From CAMCXE01 sp046347475 (GTDB lineage Bacteria; Pseudomonadota; Gammaproteobacteria; Pseudomonadales; Cellvibrionaceae): 64,000 nucleotides of DNA. Within the stretch, counting starts at the first letter, position 1. Every line of letters starts with the position of its first letter. The translations under genes were made by a program, and so were the position numbers. The stretch lies in contig JAXMGD010000001.1 of NCBI GenBank assembly GCA_046347475.1, forward strand, positions 124,001 through 188,000, given 5' to 3'. Shown in pieces: positions 26,912 to 35,255 of the stretch. The notes beneath the pieces are model-generated. The model was not told the DNA's origin, did no database searches, and saw only the letters and a program-made list of their open reading frames with translations.

Positions 26912-27481
26912 TTGCATTTCCTCATATTTAACAGGTGCTTTCCAGTTGTTTCGCAAAAAAAATCCATGTATCCAGTCAAAAAGCGAATTATGATTTTCTG
27001 CATGGGTTATCTGCAGTGGTAGATGATAGGGTGATTTTTTTTATGGCGCAATGAAAATAAAAGGCAATATTGGATGTTTTTACAATTTAATACAAATTGG
27101 GGGTATCGATCGCGGGTGCGTATGGTGGGTAATTAAGTTGCTCCATATTTTTGCGGAATACTATGGCATCAGGGCGGCGGTCAACAAGCTGCCCTACCTG
27201 TTTGTTAGGTGCTCTGCGAAAGGAATTATTTTAGTTAGATGCCTCACACAATTGGCCATATACGTAAAATTCCGTATATACAACTGCAAGGTGTTTAGGC
27301 ACATTGTCAATTGTGAGCTCTAAGCTCTCCCAATACGACATTAAAGCCAGATGGAAGTGCTGAAGGATCAGCCGTTCAACTTTGCCGCGCTGTTCAATAG
27401 CCAAATAGAAATGAAATTTAATGATGTGCGTTTCGAGCTGTTCAGAAACGATAAAGATAAATTCCGGCAGGAGTATCATAA
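26912..27481. other. AT-rich intergenic region, possible gene remnants
   Basis: About 570 bp with no convincing gene. A 52-codon plus-strand frame, 27351-27509, starts MEVLKDQPFNFAALFNSQ, is protein-like in composition and ends inside the next gene's signal peptide; it looks like the tail of a lost gene. A 90-codon frame at 27051-27323 has no features. Two GTTAGRT strings (27204 and 27234) are not backed by an attC structure. Confidence 0.4.
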
Positions 27482-28223
27482 ATGCAACGCGTATTCAAAA
27501 TACTTTTAGCGAGTCTTATCTTAAGTGGGTGTGGCGGTGGCCACACTACAGTTAAGCAGTACGCCTGTATTTTGCAAATTTTACGATCCCCATAACTTCT
27601 TTCCCCCTAGTGAGAGCGCCTCCTTTTGCGCCAATACCAGTAAATTTGATGACAAACTTATCCGATTAAGTGTAAGGGATGCGGATAGAGATCTAGGTTT
27701 CGGACGAGTTGGCTTTGAGCCTGAATGGGGTGTCCGCAGGAAAATAACTGTCGAAGAGCAAAGATTTAGTTCGGTGTATGACGAAAGTTCTTACCAAGCC
27801 AAATTGCTAAGTATTGACGAAGAAATTTTCGATCCAATTGGAACGCGGTATAGAGTAGCGCTCGATAGTGATCCTTTTGGGGAGACAGGGTTATCTTATT
27901 TTGGAAACGGTAGCGGAGTAGGCGAACCGAGTTCAAGCAGTGGCGGAGGGAGTGTGAGCAAACCCGAGCTAAGTGAGCCTTTGCAGGCAAATGACGCTCA
28001 CGCGCTCAATAGCCGCCGTCGCTTCGCTATATCACGCATTACCCCTGGCGAAAATTGGTATTGGTTGGATGGCTACGAAAAACCAGTCTATTGCGCTGTG
28101 TCTCTCTGTGGCTCACTCAAAAACGACTTGCGGTATTATATTTCTGAATTTACTCACGCAGCTGAAGTTTTTGAATTGATTGAGATTGATGGCAAACGAG
28201 CCATTGCTGTGGTGGCACCATAA
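27482..28223 (+). pseudogene. Frameshifted lipoprotein gene
   Basis: An ATG at 27482 opens MQRVFKILLASLILSGCGGG, a clean lipoprotein signal peptide with lipobox LSGC, but this frame stops after 37 codons. The rest of the protein continues in the +1-shifted frame, open from 27525 to the stop at 28223 (232 codons: VFCKFYDPHNFFPPSES..., a GSGVGEPSSSSGGGS low-complexity linker near the middle, then ENWYWLDGYEKPVYCAV). A single extra base, or a two-base deletion, between ~27540 and ~27590 would explain it. It is either a degraded gene, a sequencing error or, less likely, programmed frameshifting. No known domain recognised. AT-rich like the hydrolase gene. Confidence 0.65.
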
Positions 28224-28439
28224 TTTAATATTCTCTTGACCACAGGGTTGTCAAATCAAAACTCTAGCGCGTAGGTTGGACAGTTATGTCTAACATGCCA
28301 CATTGCAGTAACTCCAGATGCTTTTAGTATTAAATTCAAAAAGTGCGTGTATTTATTTGTGGCGGTGATTGTTGGGCATTACTTCTCAGCCTGCGTCTCA
28401 CACCACAATAACAATCCCCACCACAATCCAAAACCCACC

Positions 28440-28467
28440 CAAAAAAAAGGGGCACCAGATGCCCCTT
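28440..28467 (-). terminator. Terminator of gcvT-gcvH
   Basis: On the minus strand a GGGGCA / TGCCCC stem is followed by eight T, 11 bp past the gcvH stop codon. Confidence 0.9.
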
Positions 28468-28477
28468 AAAAAAACAT

Positions 28478-28861
28478 TTAACCAATACTCCCCTGATACC
28501 CCTCCGCACTCAAAAGCGCCTCCAACTCCGCCGGATTACTCGGCTTAATTTTAAAAAACCACCCAGCCCCATAAGGCTCTGAATTAATAGTTTCCGGTGC
28601 GTCGTCCAATAAAGTATTCACCGCAACCACCTCACCACTAATAGGCGCATAAATATCCGATGCGGCTTTTACCGATTCCACTACACCGGCTTCTTTACCG
28701 GCCACCACTTGAGAGCCGAGGGCGGGGGATTCGGCGAAGACTACGTCGCCTAGGGCTTCTTGGGCGTGGTCGGTGATGCCGACTGTGACGGTGCCGTCGG
28801 CTTCTAGGCGGGCCCACTCGTGGCTGGGTGCGTATTTAAGTTCGGCTGGGACTTGGCTCAT
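28478..28861 (-). CDS. gcvH: Glycine cleavage system H protein
   Basis: GcvH carries the aminomethyl group of glycine on a lipoyl arm between the P, T and L proteins. The 127-residue product has the lipoyl-domain fold, with the lipoylated Lys65 in GVVESVKAASDIYAP and the conserved C-terminal GWFFKIKPSNPAEL. Start MSQVPAELKYAPSHEWAR is typical. It is 37 bp downstream of gcvT in one operon; gcvP is not in the window. Confidence 0.97.
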   Translation of the reverse strand: MSQVPAELKYAPSHEWARLEADGTVTVGITDHAQEALGDVVFAESPALGSQVVAGKEAGVVESVKAASDIYAPISGEVVAVNTLLDDAPETINSEPYGAGWFFKIKPSNPAELEALLSAEGYQGSIG

Positions 28862-28898
28862 GGGAATTCCTCAAAAATTAGGGGTAAAAAATACGCTC

Positions 28899-30005
28899 TT
28901 AAACGGGTTGGCCTAAGCGCACAAAACAGGGTTTAACAATTTCTACTTCTACTGGGCTATTGCGAATCAGCACGGCTGCCTTGGCGCCTACTTCGGTGCT
29001 GGGGCCTGTGGGGATGCGGGCGAGGGCGATGGAGTAACCCAGGGTAGGGGAGAAGGTGCCGCTGGTGATAACGCCCTGCCGCTCGGTGCCTGGGATAATA
29101 ACCGGGTAATCCGCGCGCAGTACACCCCGGCCTTTGAGGGCGAGGCCGACGAGCTTGTCGGTGCCTGCGGCTTTTTGCGCTTCGAGCGCTGCGCGGCCTA
29201 TAAAATCGCGCTCGGCAGGCGCCCAGGCGATGGTCCAGGCCATGTTGGCGGCCAGCGGCGACACTGTGTCGTCCATTTCGTGGCCGTATAAATTCATCCC
29301 GGCTTCAAGGCGCAATGTGTCCCGCGCGCCCAGGCCGCAGGGGCTTACCCCGGCCGCTTGCAGGGCCTGCCAAAAGGCTACGGCTTGTTCGCCTGGCAGC
29401 ATAATTTCAAAACCGTCTTCGCCGGTGTAACCGGTGCGGGCGACAAACCAGTTGGCGTGTGCGCCGCTTAAGGGTTGGCCGACAAAAATGCCTAGATCGA
29501 GCAGGGCGGGGTTGTTCAGTACTTGGGCAACTAAGGCGCGGGCGTTGGGGCCTTGTACGGCGATCATGGCAAGCTCTGGGCGCTCGTGAATTTCCACCGT
29601 GAAGCCCTCGGCGATCTTGGCCATCCAGGCGAGGTCTTTGGCACGGGTGCCGCAGTTGACGACTAGGCGGTAGCCAAAATCGGTGAGGTAGACAATTAAA
29701 TCATCCACCACGCCGCCTTCATGGTTGAGCATACCGCTGTAGAGGGCTTTGCCCAGTTGGGTGAGTTTGGCTACATCGTTGGCTAAGAGGTACTGCAAAT
29801 AGGCTTTGGCGCCTGTGCCGGTTACGTCCACCACGGTCATGTGGGAGACATCAAACATGCCCGCATGGCGGCGCACTTGATGGTGCTCTTCAATTTGTGA
29901 GCCGTAATTCACCGGCATGGCCCAGCCGCCAAAGTCCACCAGTTTGCCGCCGAGGGCGCGGTGGGTGTTGGCTAAGGGGGTTTCAAGAAGGGGTTGCTCT
30001 GCCAT
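28899..30005 (-). CDS. gcvT: Aminomethyltransferase (glycine cleavage T protein)
   Basis: GcvT transfers the methylene group from the GcvH arm to tetrahydrofolate, releasing ammonia. The 368-residue protein shows the folate-binding pattern GGKLVDFGGWAMPVNYGSQ, HAGMFDVSHMTVVDVTG, the RTGYTGEDGFEIMLP segment and GLGARDTLRLEAGMNLYGHE, all typical. Upstream 300 bp show no glycine riboswitch signature, so regulation, if any, is by another route. Confidence 0.97.
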   Translation of the reverse strand: MAEQPLLETPLANTHRALGGKLVDFGGWAMPVNYGSQIEEHHQVRRHAGMFDVSHMTVVDVTGTGAKAYLQYLLANDVAKLTQLGKALYSGMLNHEGGVVDDLIVYLTDFGYRLVVNCGTRAKDLAWMAKIAEGFTVEIHERPELAMIAVQGPNARALVAQVLNNPALLDLGIFVGQPLSGAHANWFVARTGYTGEDGFEIMLPGEQAVAFWQALQAAGVSPCGLGARDTLRLEAGMNLYGHEMDDTVSPLAANMAWTIAWAPAERDFIGRAALEAQKAAGTDKLVGLALKGRGVLRADYPVIIPGTERQGVITSGTFSPTLGYSIALARIPTGPSTEVGAKAAVLIRNSPVEVEIVKPCFVRLGQPV

Positions 30006-30309
30006 AAAAATGCCCGCTGTAAAAGCTCGGCATTCTAACGCGCTTGGCGCTTTATCCCTAATGCCGCCGGGTGATTTGTTCGTGCCAGCTTAGGGCAGGT
30101 TAGCCTGCAGTTGCGTAATTGTTTGCCATAATTAATTTGCGCAGCCCCCCTTTTTCGCAAGCCCTCGGTTGGCCTTGTTGTAGGTGTGAATAAATAGCTA
30201 CTCACCAATTAAAACATTCAAGTTGCAGAATTAAAGAACTTTTAGTTTCTTTATTGTTGTCTGCTCGACTCAGTTTGAATGCTCAATTTACGTAAATGGC
30301 AGGAATCCA
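30006..30309. other. Intergenic region gcvT / TPR protein gene
   Basis: About 300 bp of divergent promoter region. No tandem glycine aptamer or other structured RNA could be recognised; AT-rich stretches near 30125-30150 and 30200-30260 could hold promoters. Confidence 0.4.
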
Positions 30310-30828
30310 ATGAACAGCGAAAATCCGTTACCGCAAATGGGCAAAGCGGCGCTAGATTTGTGGAATAACGGGGAGCCTGAGGCGGCAGCAGCTTTGTTCC
30401 AAAAAATCCTCGCATTGGCAGCGCCCGACTATATCGACTTGCCGCATTATCATGGCTGCTACGGTGGTGTATTAGCGGCGCTCGGGCATATGAGCAGGGC
30501 ACAGGAACAGTTTGAATTGGCTGTAATTGCCCAATTGCGAGAAGATAAAAATGTGTTCTCATCAGGTGTAATTGTTGCCCGATATTTTCTCGCTGAGCAT
30601 CTATTGCAGGTTAATGAACCGCTCAAGGCACTGGAAGTTGTGGCGCCATCGCTGCAGCCTAGTGGAGTGGGCCAATGGCTGCTGTTGTATATACAAGCGC
30701 AGGCATGTGCGCTGCTTGGCCGAGAACTAGAAGCACGCAGCTTCGCTCAAGGTTGTTTAGATGCGGCGCCTTCAGAGCAAAAACGCGAAGAATTAGGAAC
30801 TCAGTTTGCGACGTTAAATATTTTATAA
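30310..30828 (+). CDS. Tetratricopeptide-like repeat protein
   Basis: A 172-residue soluble protein made of short helical pairs. Segments such as GKAALDLWNNGEPEAAAALF, YGGVLAALGHMSRAQEQFEL, RYFLAEHLLQVNEPLKALEV and LYIQAQACALLGRELEARSF follow the TPR pattern (W/L..G....A...F, then A). No signal peptide. Such proteins serve as protein-binding scaffolds; no partner can be named. It lies just upstream of polA in the same direction, 195 bp apart. Confidence 0.75.
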   Translation: MNSENPLPQMGKAALDLWNNGEPEAAAALFQKILALAAPDYIDLPHYHGCYGGVLAALGHMSRAQEQFELAVIAQLREDKNVFSSGVIVARYFLAEHLLQVNEPLKALEVVAPSLQPSGVGQWLLLYIQAQACALLGRELEARSFAQGCLDAAPSEQKREELGTQFATLNIL

Positions 30829-31023
30829 ATTTGCGGCTGTGTTATTGCGCGCAGATCCTGCGCACAAATAATTAGCGATAAGGTGTGTTGCACAGGCGGC
30901 TGGGCCGCAGCCCTTGATTCTTTCCTCAGAAGCCAATGTACATTCACCGACACCGCCAATCTTATCGGCGGTACTTGCCGCCCCGATGGGTTATGCTTGC
31001 CGCTTTTTGATTACAGGCTTTTT

Positions 31024-33765
31024 ATGAGCGAACAAGCACCTTTGGTTTTAGTCGATGGCTCATCCTATTTATACCGCGCCTTCCACGCCGCGCCGCCCTT
31101 AACCAACGCCTTAGGCGAGCCCACCGGGGCGGTTAAATTAGTGCTCAATATGGTGCGGCGGCTGCTGAAAGATTACCCGCAAAGCCCTATTGCTATGGTG
31201 TTTGATGCCAAGGGCAAAACCTTTCGCGATGACTTGTTTGCTCAGTACAAGGCCAACCGGCCGCCCATGCCGGATGATTTGCGGGCGCAGATTGAGCCTA
31301 TTCACCAGGCGATTACCGCCATGGGCCTGCCGCTGATTGTGATTGAGGGCGTGGAGGCGGACGATGTGATTGGCACCCTGGCCTGCCAAGGCGCGGCGGC
31401 GGGCTGGCCTGTGATTATCTCCACCGGCGATAAAGATATGGCGCAATTGGTAAACCCCTTGGTGAGCCTGCACAACACCATGACGGAGACGCGCATGGAT
31501 GAGGCGGGCGTGCTGGAGAAATTCGGCCTGCCGCCGCAGTTAATTATCGATTTTCTCGCTTTGATGGGCGACAAGGTGGATAACATCCCCGGCGTGCCAG
31601 GGGTAGGGGAAAAAACCGCGCAGGCTTTATTAAGCCAATTGGGTAATTTAGATGCAGTGTATGCGCGTTTGGATGAAGTGGCGGGCCTGCCTATTCGCGG
31701 CGCTAAATCCTTGGCGGAAAAATTGCGCGAACACGAACCTATGGCGCGCTTAAGTTATCAATTAGCCACTATAAAAACCGACTGTGAACTGCCGTTTAGC
31801 CTTGCGGATTTACACAGCAAACCCATGGATGTTGCCACCTTAAAAACCCTGTATGAGCGCTTGGAATTTAAAAGCTGGATTAAAGAATTAGCCGCTGCAC
31901 CGAGCGCTTTGGTGGAAGTGGCTGCAGATGTCGGCGAGGAAGTAGAAGCGCCTGAACCGAGCATTGATTACCAGTGTGTTTTTACCCTAGATGATTTAAA
32001 TACTTGGGTGGAAAAACTCAAAAACGCTGAGTATTTTGCTTTTGATACCGAAACCACCAGCCTTAATTATATGGAGGCGAAAATTGTTGGGGTGTCTTTT
32101 GCCTGCACGCCGGGCGAGGCGGCCTATGTGCCCTTCGGCCACGACTATTTAGGTGCGCCTGCGCAATTAACTCAAGAGCAGGTGTTGGGCGCTTTAAAAC
32201 CGCTGCTGGAAAACCCGCAGATTAAAAAACTCGGCCAGCATATTAAGTACGATGTACACGTGCTGGCCAACGCCGGTATTCATTTGCAGGGTATTGCCTT
32301 TGATACTTTGCTCGAAGGTTTTGTGGTGAATTCCACCACGCGGCAGGATATGGATTCTTTAGCGGAACTCTATTTGCAAAGGCAAACTATTCATTTTGAA
32401 GATATTGCCGGTAAGGGTGCTAAGGCACTGACCTTTAATCAAATTGCCATTGAAAAAGCGGCGCCCTACGCGGCCGAAGATGCCGATATTACCCTGCGCT
32501 TGCACCGTGCGCTCTTCCCGCAAATTAGCCAAGATGCCGGTTTGTTGCACGTCTATCAAAACATTGAAATGCCACTGTTGCCGGTATTGCAGAGCATCGA
32601 GCGCACCGGCGCTTTAATTGACGCTAAATTATTGCAGCAGCAGAGCCTGCAGTTGGCTGCCCAGTTGGAGCAGTTACAAAAAGACGCTTTTGAGCTGGCG
32701 GGGGAGGAGTTTAATTTAAGCTCGCCTAAACAGTTAGGGGAAATATTATTTAATAAACTAAAAATCCCCGCCCTGAAAAAAACCGCCACCGGCCAGCCCT
32801 CCACCGCAGAGGATGTGTTGCAGGATTTAGCGCTGGATTACCCGCTGCCTAAATTATTGTTAGAGCACAGGAGCCTGGCCAAATTAAAATCTACCTATAC
32901 GGATAAATTACCGCATATGGTAAACCCGGTAACCGGCCGCGTGCATACGTCTTATCATCAGGCGGGGGCGGCCACTGGGCGGTTTTCCTCCACTGAGCCG
33001 AATTTACAAAATATCCCGATTAAAACCGCCGAGGGCCGTAAAATTCGCCAGGCGTTTATTGCCCCGCCCGGCTATAAAATTGTCGCGGCGGATTATTCGC
33101 AAATTGAATTGCGCATTATGGCGCACCTCTCCCAAGACGCTGGTTTATTAAATGCGTTTAGCAGCGGCCAAGACGTGCACCGGGCGACGGCGGCGGAAGT
33201 GTTTGGTGTGCCGCTTACGCAGGTGTCGCAGGATCAACGCCGCAGCGCTAAGGCGATTAATTTTGGTTTAATTTACGGTATGAGCGCGTTTGGCCTGGCC
33301 AAACAATTACATGTTGGGCGCGGCGAGGCGCAAAAATATATCGACCTGTATTTTGCCCGTTACCCTGGGGTAAAACGCTATATGGATGAAACCCGCGCAC
33401 TGGCCTACGAGCAGGGCTACGTGAGTACTTTATGCGGAAGGCGTTTGTATTTGTCGGATATTAAAAGTAATGACCGCGCCCGCCGCCAGGGCGCTGAGCG
33501 CACCGCCATTAACGCGCCTATGCAGGGCACCGCCGCCGATATTATTAAAATGGCCATGGTGGCGGTGGATAATTATTTGCACACTGAGCAGCTGGATGCG
33601 CGCATTATTATGCAGGTGCACGATGAATTGGTATTTGAAATTAATGAATCCCTAGTGGCGGATTTAATTCCAAACATCTGCTCACTTATGAGCGGGGTGT
33701 TGGCTTTGGACGTGCCTTTGTTGGTGGAGGCAGGGGGGGGGAATAATTGGGATGAGGCGCACTAA
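31024..33765 (+). CDS. polA: DNA polymerase I
   Basis: Pol I removes RNA primers and fills gaps in replication and repair. From the ATG at 31024 the protein has 913 residues. The 5'-3' exonuclease comes first (LVLVDGSSYLYRAFHA, YKANRPPMPDDLR, LMGDKVDNIPGVPGVGEKTA). The 3'-5' proofreading domain keeps the FAFDTETTSLNYM motif. The polymerase carries motif A VAADYSQIELRIMAHLS, motif B RRSAKAINFGLIYGMSAFGL and motif C MQVHDELVFEI. The reading frame opens 47 codons upstream without family similarity; AGG lies ~8 bp before the chosen ATG. A GCCG-rich hairpin at 30952-30973 lies in the leader. Confidence 0.98.
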   Translation: MSEQAPLVLVDGSSYLYRAFHAAPPLTNALGEPTGAVKLVLNMVRRLLKDYPQSPIAMVFDAKGKTFRDDLFAQYKANRPPMPDDLRAQIEPIHQAITAMGLPLIVIEGVEADDVIGTLACQGAAAGWPVIISTGDKDMAQLVNPLVSLHNTMTETRMDEAGVLEKFGLPPQLIIDFLALMGDKVDNIPGVPGVGEKTAQALLSQLGNLDAVYARLDEVAGLPIRGAKSLAEKLREHEPMARLSYQLATIKTDCELPFSLADLHSKPMDVATLKTLYERLEFKSWIKELAAAPSALVEVAADVGEEVEAPEPSIDYQCVFTLDDLNTWVEKLKNAEYFAFDTETTSLNYMEAKIVGVSFACTPGEAAYVPFGHDYLGAPAQLTQEQVLGALKPLLENPQIKKLGQHIKYDVHVLANAGIHLQGIAFDTLLEGFVVNSTTRQDMDSLAELYLQRQTIHFEDIAGKGAKALTFNQIAIEKAAPYAAEDADITLRLHRALFPQISQDAGLLHVYQNIEMPLLPVLQSIERTGALIDAKLLQQQSLQLAAQLEQLQKDAFELAGEEFNLSSPKQLGEILFNKLKIPALKKTATGQPSTAEDVLQDLALDYPLPKLLLEHRSLAKLKSTYTDKLPHMVNPVTGRVHTSYHQAGAATGRFSSTEPNLQNIPIKTAEGRKIRQAFIAPPGYKIVAADYSQIELRIMAHLSQDAGLLNAFSSGQDVHRATAAEVFGVPLTQVSQDQRRSAKAINFGLIYGMSAFGLAKQLHVGRGEAQKYIDLYFARYPGVKRYMDETRALAYEQGYVSTLCGRRLYLSDIKSNDRARRQGAERTAINAPMQGTAADIIKMAMVAVDNYLHTEQLDARIIMQVHDELVFEINESLVADLIPNICSLMSGVLALDVPLLVEAGGGNNWDEAH

Positions 33766-33783
33766 CTTACTACCTGGGTGCCA

Positions 33784-33885
33784 GCAATGAATACACATCA
33801 TTTCAGACACGCCGTGAATACATCCCTATAGGCTCGTCAAAAAGATCCCTCTTTTTGACGGTCTGAAATGATGTGTATTCATTGC
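33784..33885. repeat. Structured intergenic element A2 with perfect 25-bp outer stem
   Basis: 102 bp beginning 19 bp after the polA stop. The arms 33784-33808 and 33861-33885 are perfect 25-bp inverted repeats. The core is the same as A1 (only two differences in about 62 bp), with mini-hairpins around CATCCCTATAGG and GTCAAAAAGA/TCTTTTTGAC. Except for the inner CAGAC/GTCTG, the outer arms are unrelated in sequence to those of A1. Confidence 0.9.
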
Positions 33886-33923
33886 TTCCGTACAGCTAGC
33901 ATTACAGTCAGCTACTTGCTAGG

Positions 33924-33949
33924 CCCTTCGACGGGCTCAGGGCGAACGG
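33924..33949. repeat. Dispersed short repeat of the CCCTTCGAC type
   Basis: A 26-bp string beginning CCCTTCGACGGGCTCAGGG and ending CGAACGG. This motif is widely scattered in intergenic regions of many proteobacteria and can form a small hairpin (CCGTTCG... with CGAACGG-like pairing). Single copy here. Confidence 0.6.
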
Positions 33950-34077
33950 GGTTTTAAGTGCATCTTATGTCGCGCACTAAAATCCTATTAGGGGAAATGG
34001 AATTTTAATTGCTGGTTGCGGCACTTGCGGTACATAAATTATTAAAGCGAAAAGGCCAATTCACTGCCGAGGTTTTT

Positions 34078-34299
34078 ATGAGCGATAACCTAAACGACGA
34101 TACACTGCGGGCACTCAAAATTGCCTTTACCTATATGCCCAAAGCCATTGAGGTGAATAAATACGACTATGGCGAGCGTTATCAAATAGTGTTGGCCCAT
34201 ATTGAAGCGGTGCGCGAGGCATTATTGCTTAATCATATCGACCCTGATGAGGTGTATGGTGAGATAAATCCCGATACCACACCGCGCTCGAGTTATTAA
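34078..34299 (+). CDS. Small hypothetical protein
   Basis: A 73-residue acidic soluble protein, MSDNLNDDTLRALKIAFTYM..., with two likely helices (ALKIAFTYMPKAIEV and QIVLAHIEAVREALLLNH) and a polar tail. No family recognised. The ATG at 34078 is supported by GAGG five bases upstream; the frame opens 23 codons earlier at a TTG without support. The repeat element B2 begins 18 bp after its stop. Confidence 0.65.
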   Translation: MSDNLNDDTLRALKIAFTYMPKAIEVNKYDYGERYQIVLAHIEAVREALLLNHIDPDEVYGEINPDTTPRSSY

Positions 34300-34317
34300 T
34301 GCTGTGATTAATTGAGA

Positions 34318-34404
34318 GAGCCTCTGATTAGTTCTGGGTTTTGCTTTATTTGAAACCTGCGCGAGTAGTTTTGAGCAAAAGCAAAACCTGGGATTAATTA
34401 GGCC
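34318..34404. repeat. Imperfect inverted repeat element, family B copy 2 (shortened)
   Basis: About 87 bp. The left arm (GAGCCTCTGATTAGTTCTGG then GTTTTGC) matches the arms of the 51.8-kb element; the right arm is its imperfect inverted copy (GCAAAACCTGGGATTAATTA). The middle contains CTGCGCGAGTAG, like the CGCTCGAGTA of the 51.8-kb copy, but the two mini-hairpins are missing, as if deleted. Confidence 0.65.
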
Positions 34405-34423
34405 ATACTGAGGACTAAAACCC

Positions 34424-35218
34424 ATGGCTATTCCCTATTGCGTAGTAGATGCTTTTACCCCCAAAGCCTTCGGCGGCAACCCCGCCGCTGTCTGTGTGTT
34501 AGAAAACCCCTTAAGCGAAACCTTGCTGGCCGCCATAGCGGCAGAATTTAATTTATCTGAAACCGCCTATTTAATTCCCGCCGGGGAAAATAGTTGGGAT
34601 TTGCGCTGGTTTACGCCCACCACGGAAGTGAATTTATGTGGCCACGCGACCTTGGCGGCGGCTTGGGTGCTTTGGCAGGAGCATAAAATTAAGGCGGATC
34701 TTTTACGTTTTAATACGCGCAGCGGTGAGCTTATAGCTACGCGCCTGCATGCTGGTGTGCAATTAAATTTCCCTCTCATTCGCACCGAGCCCCTGGCCGC
34801 CAGCGACCTTCTGCAGAATTTATTTCCTGGTGCGTTGGCATTTGAGCGCGCCGGTGAAGATTTGTTGGTGGAGCTGGCGGATGTGGCAGTGGTGGAGGCC
34901 TTAGTGCCTAACCTGCCAGCCATTGCGGCTTTGCCCTACCGCGGGGTGGGCGTGACGGCAGCTGCGGTTGATAAACACTATCAGGTGGTTTCGCGCTTTT
35001 TTGCGCCGCGTTTTGGCATTGATGAAGACCCGGTAACCGGTTCATGGCATTGCGCTTTGGCGGACTACTGGGGCAAAAAGCGCTCTCTTGAGCAATTCTG
35101 GGCGCGGCAGGCCTCTGGCCGGGGCGGCTTGATGCAGGTGAGTCAGCTGGGAGAGCGGGTACATCTGTGGGGGCAGGCCGTGATTACCATGCGCGGCAGC
35201 CTTGATCTGCCGGCATAA
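34424..35218 (+). CDS. PhzF family isomerase
   Basis: A 264-residue member of the PhzF family, two hot-dog-like halves related to diaminopimelate epimerase. The catalytic Glu46 lies in FNLSETAYLIP; VNLCGHATLAAAWVL and GIDEDPVTGSWHCALADYW are the family signatures in the two halves. PhzF proper isomerises trans-2,3-dihydro-3-hydroxyanthranilate in phenazine synthesis; no phz genes are present here, so the true substrate is unknown. Stand-alone homologues (YddE type) are common. Confidence 0.92.
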   Translation: MAIPYCVVDAFTPKAFGGNPAAVCVLENPLSETLLAAIAAEFNLSETAYLIPAGENSWDLRWFTPTTEVNLCGHATLAAAWVLWQEHKIKADLLRFNTRSGELIATRLHAGVQLNFPLIRTEPLAASDLLQNLFPGALAFERAGEDLLVELADVAVVEALVPNLPAIAALPYRGVGVTAAAVDKHYQVVSRFFAPRFGIDEDPVTGSWHCALADYWGKKRSLEQFWARQASGRGGLMQVSQLGERVHLWGQAVITMRGSLDLPA

Positions 35219-35247
35219 AAAAACCGGCCTAGGCCGGTTTTTTTATT
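35217..35247. terminator. Bidirectional terminator phzF-type gene / PEP-CTERM gene
   Basis: AAAAACCGGCC / GGCCGGTTTTT around a TA centre, between convergent genes, overlapping the end of the phzF-type gene by two bases. Confidence 0.9.
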
Positions 35248-35255
35248 TCGAACGT

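Larger units (their letters stand above)
33766..34077. other. polA downstream intergenic region with two repeats
   Basis: About 310 bp: element A2 (33784-33885), then a short dispersed repeat (33924-33949), then the promoter region of the small gene at 34078. Confidence 0.5.

Noticed and set aside
27204..27240. Two GTTAGRT strings resembling integron attC right ends
   Set aside because: No matching RYYYAAC end or paired L boxes at the proper distance; no integrase gene.
27051..27323. 90-codon plus-strand frame in the AT-rich gap
   Set aside because: Composition is not protein-like (many Cys, Ile, Tyr scattered), no ribosome-binding site or domain.
30006..30309. Possible glycine riboswitch upstream of gcvT
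   Set aside because: The conserved aptamer strings were not found on the minus strand.
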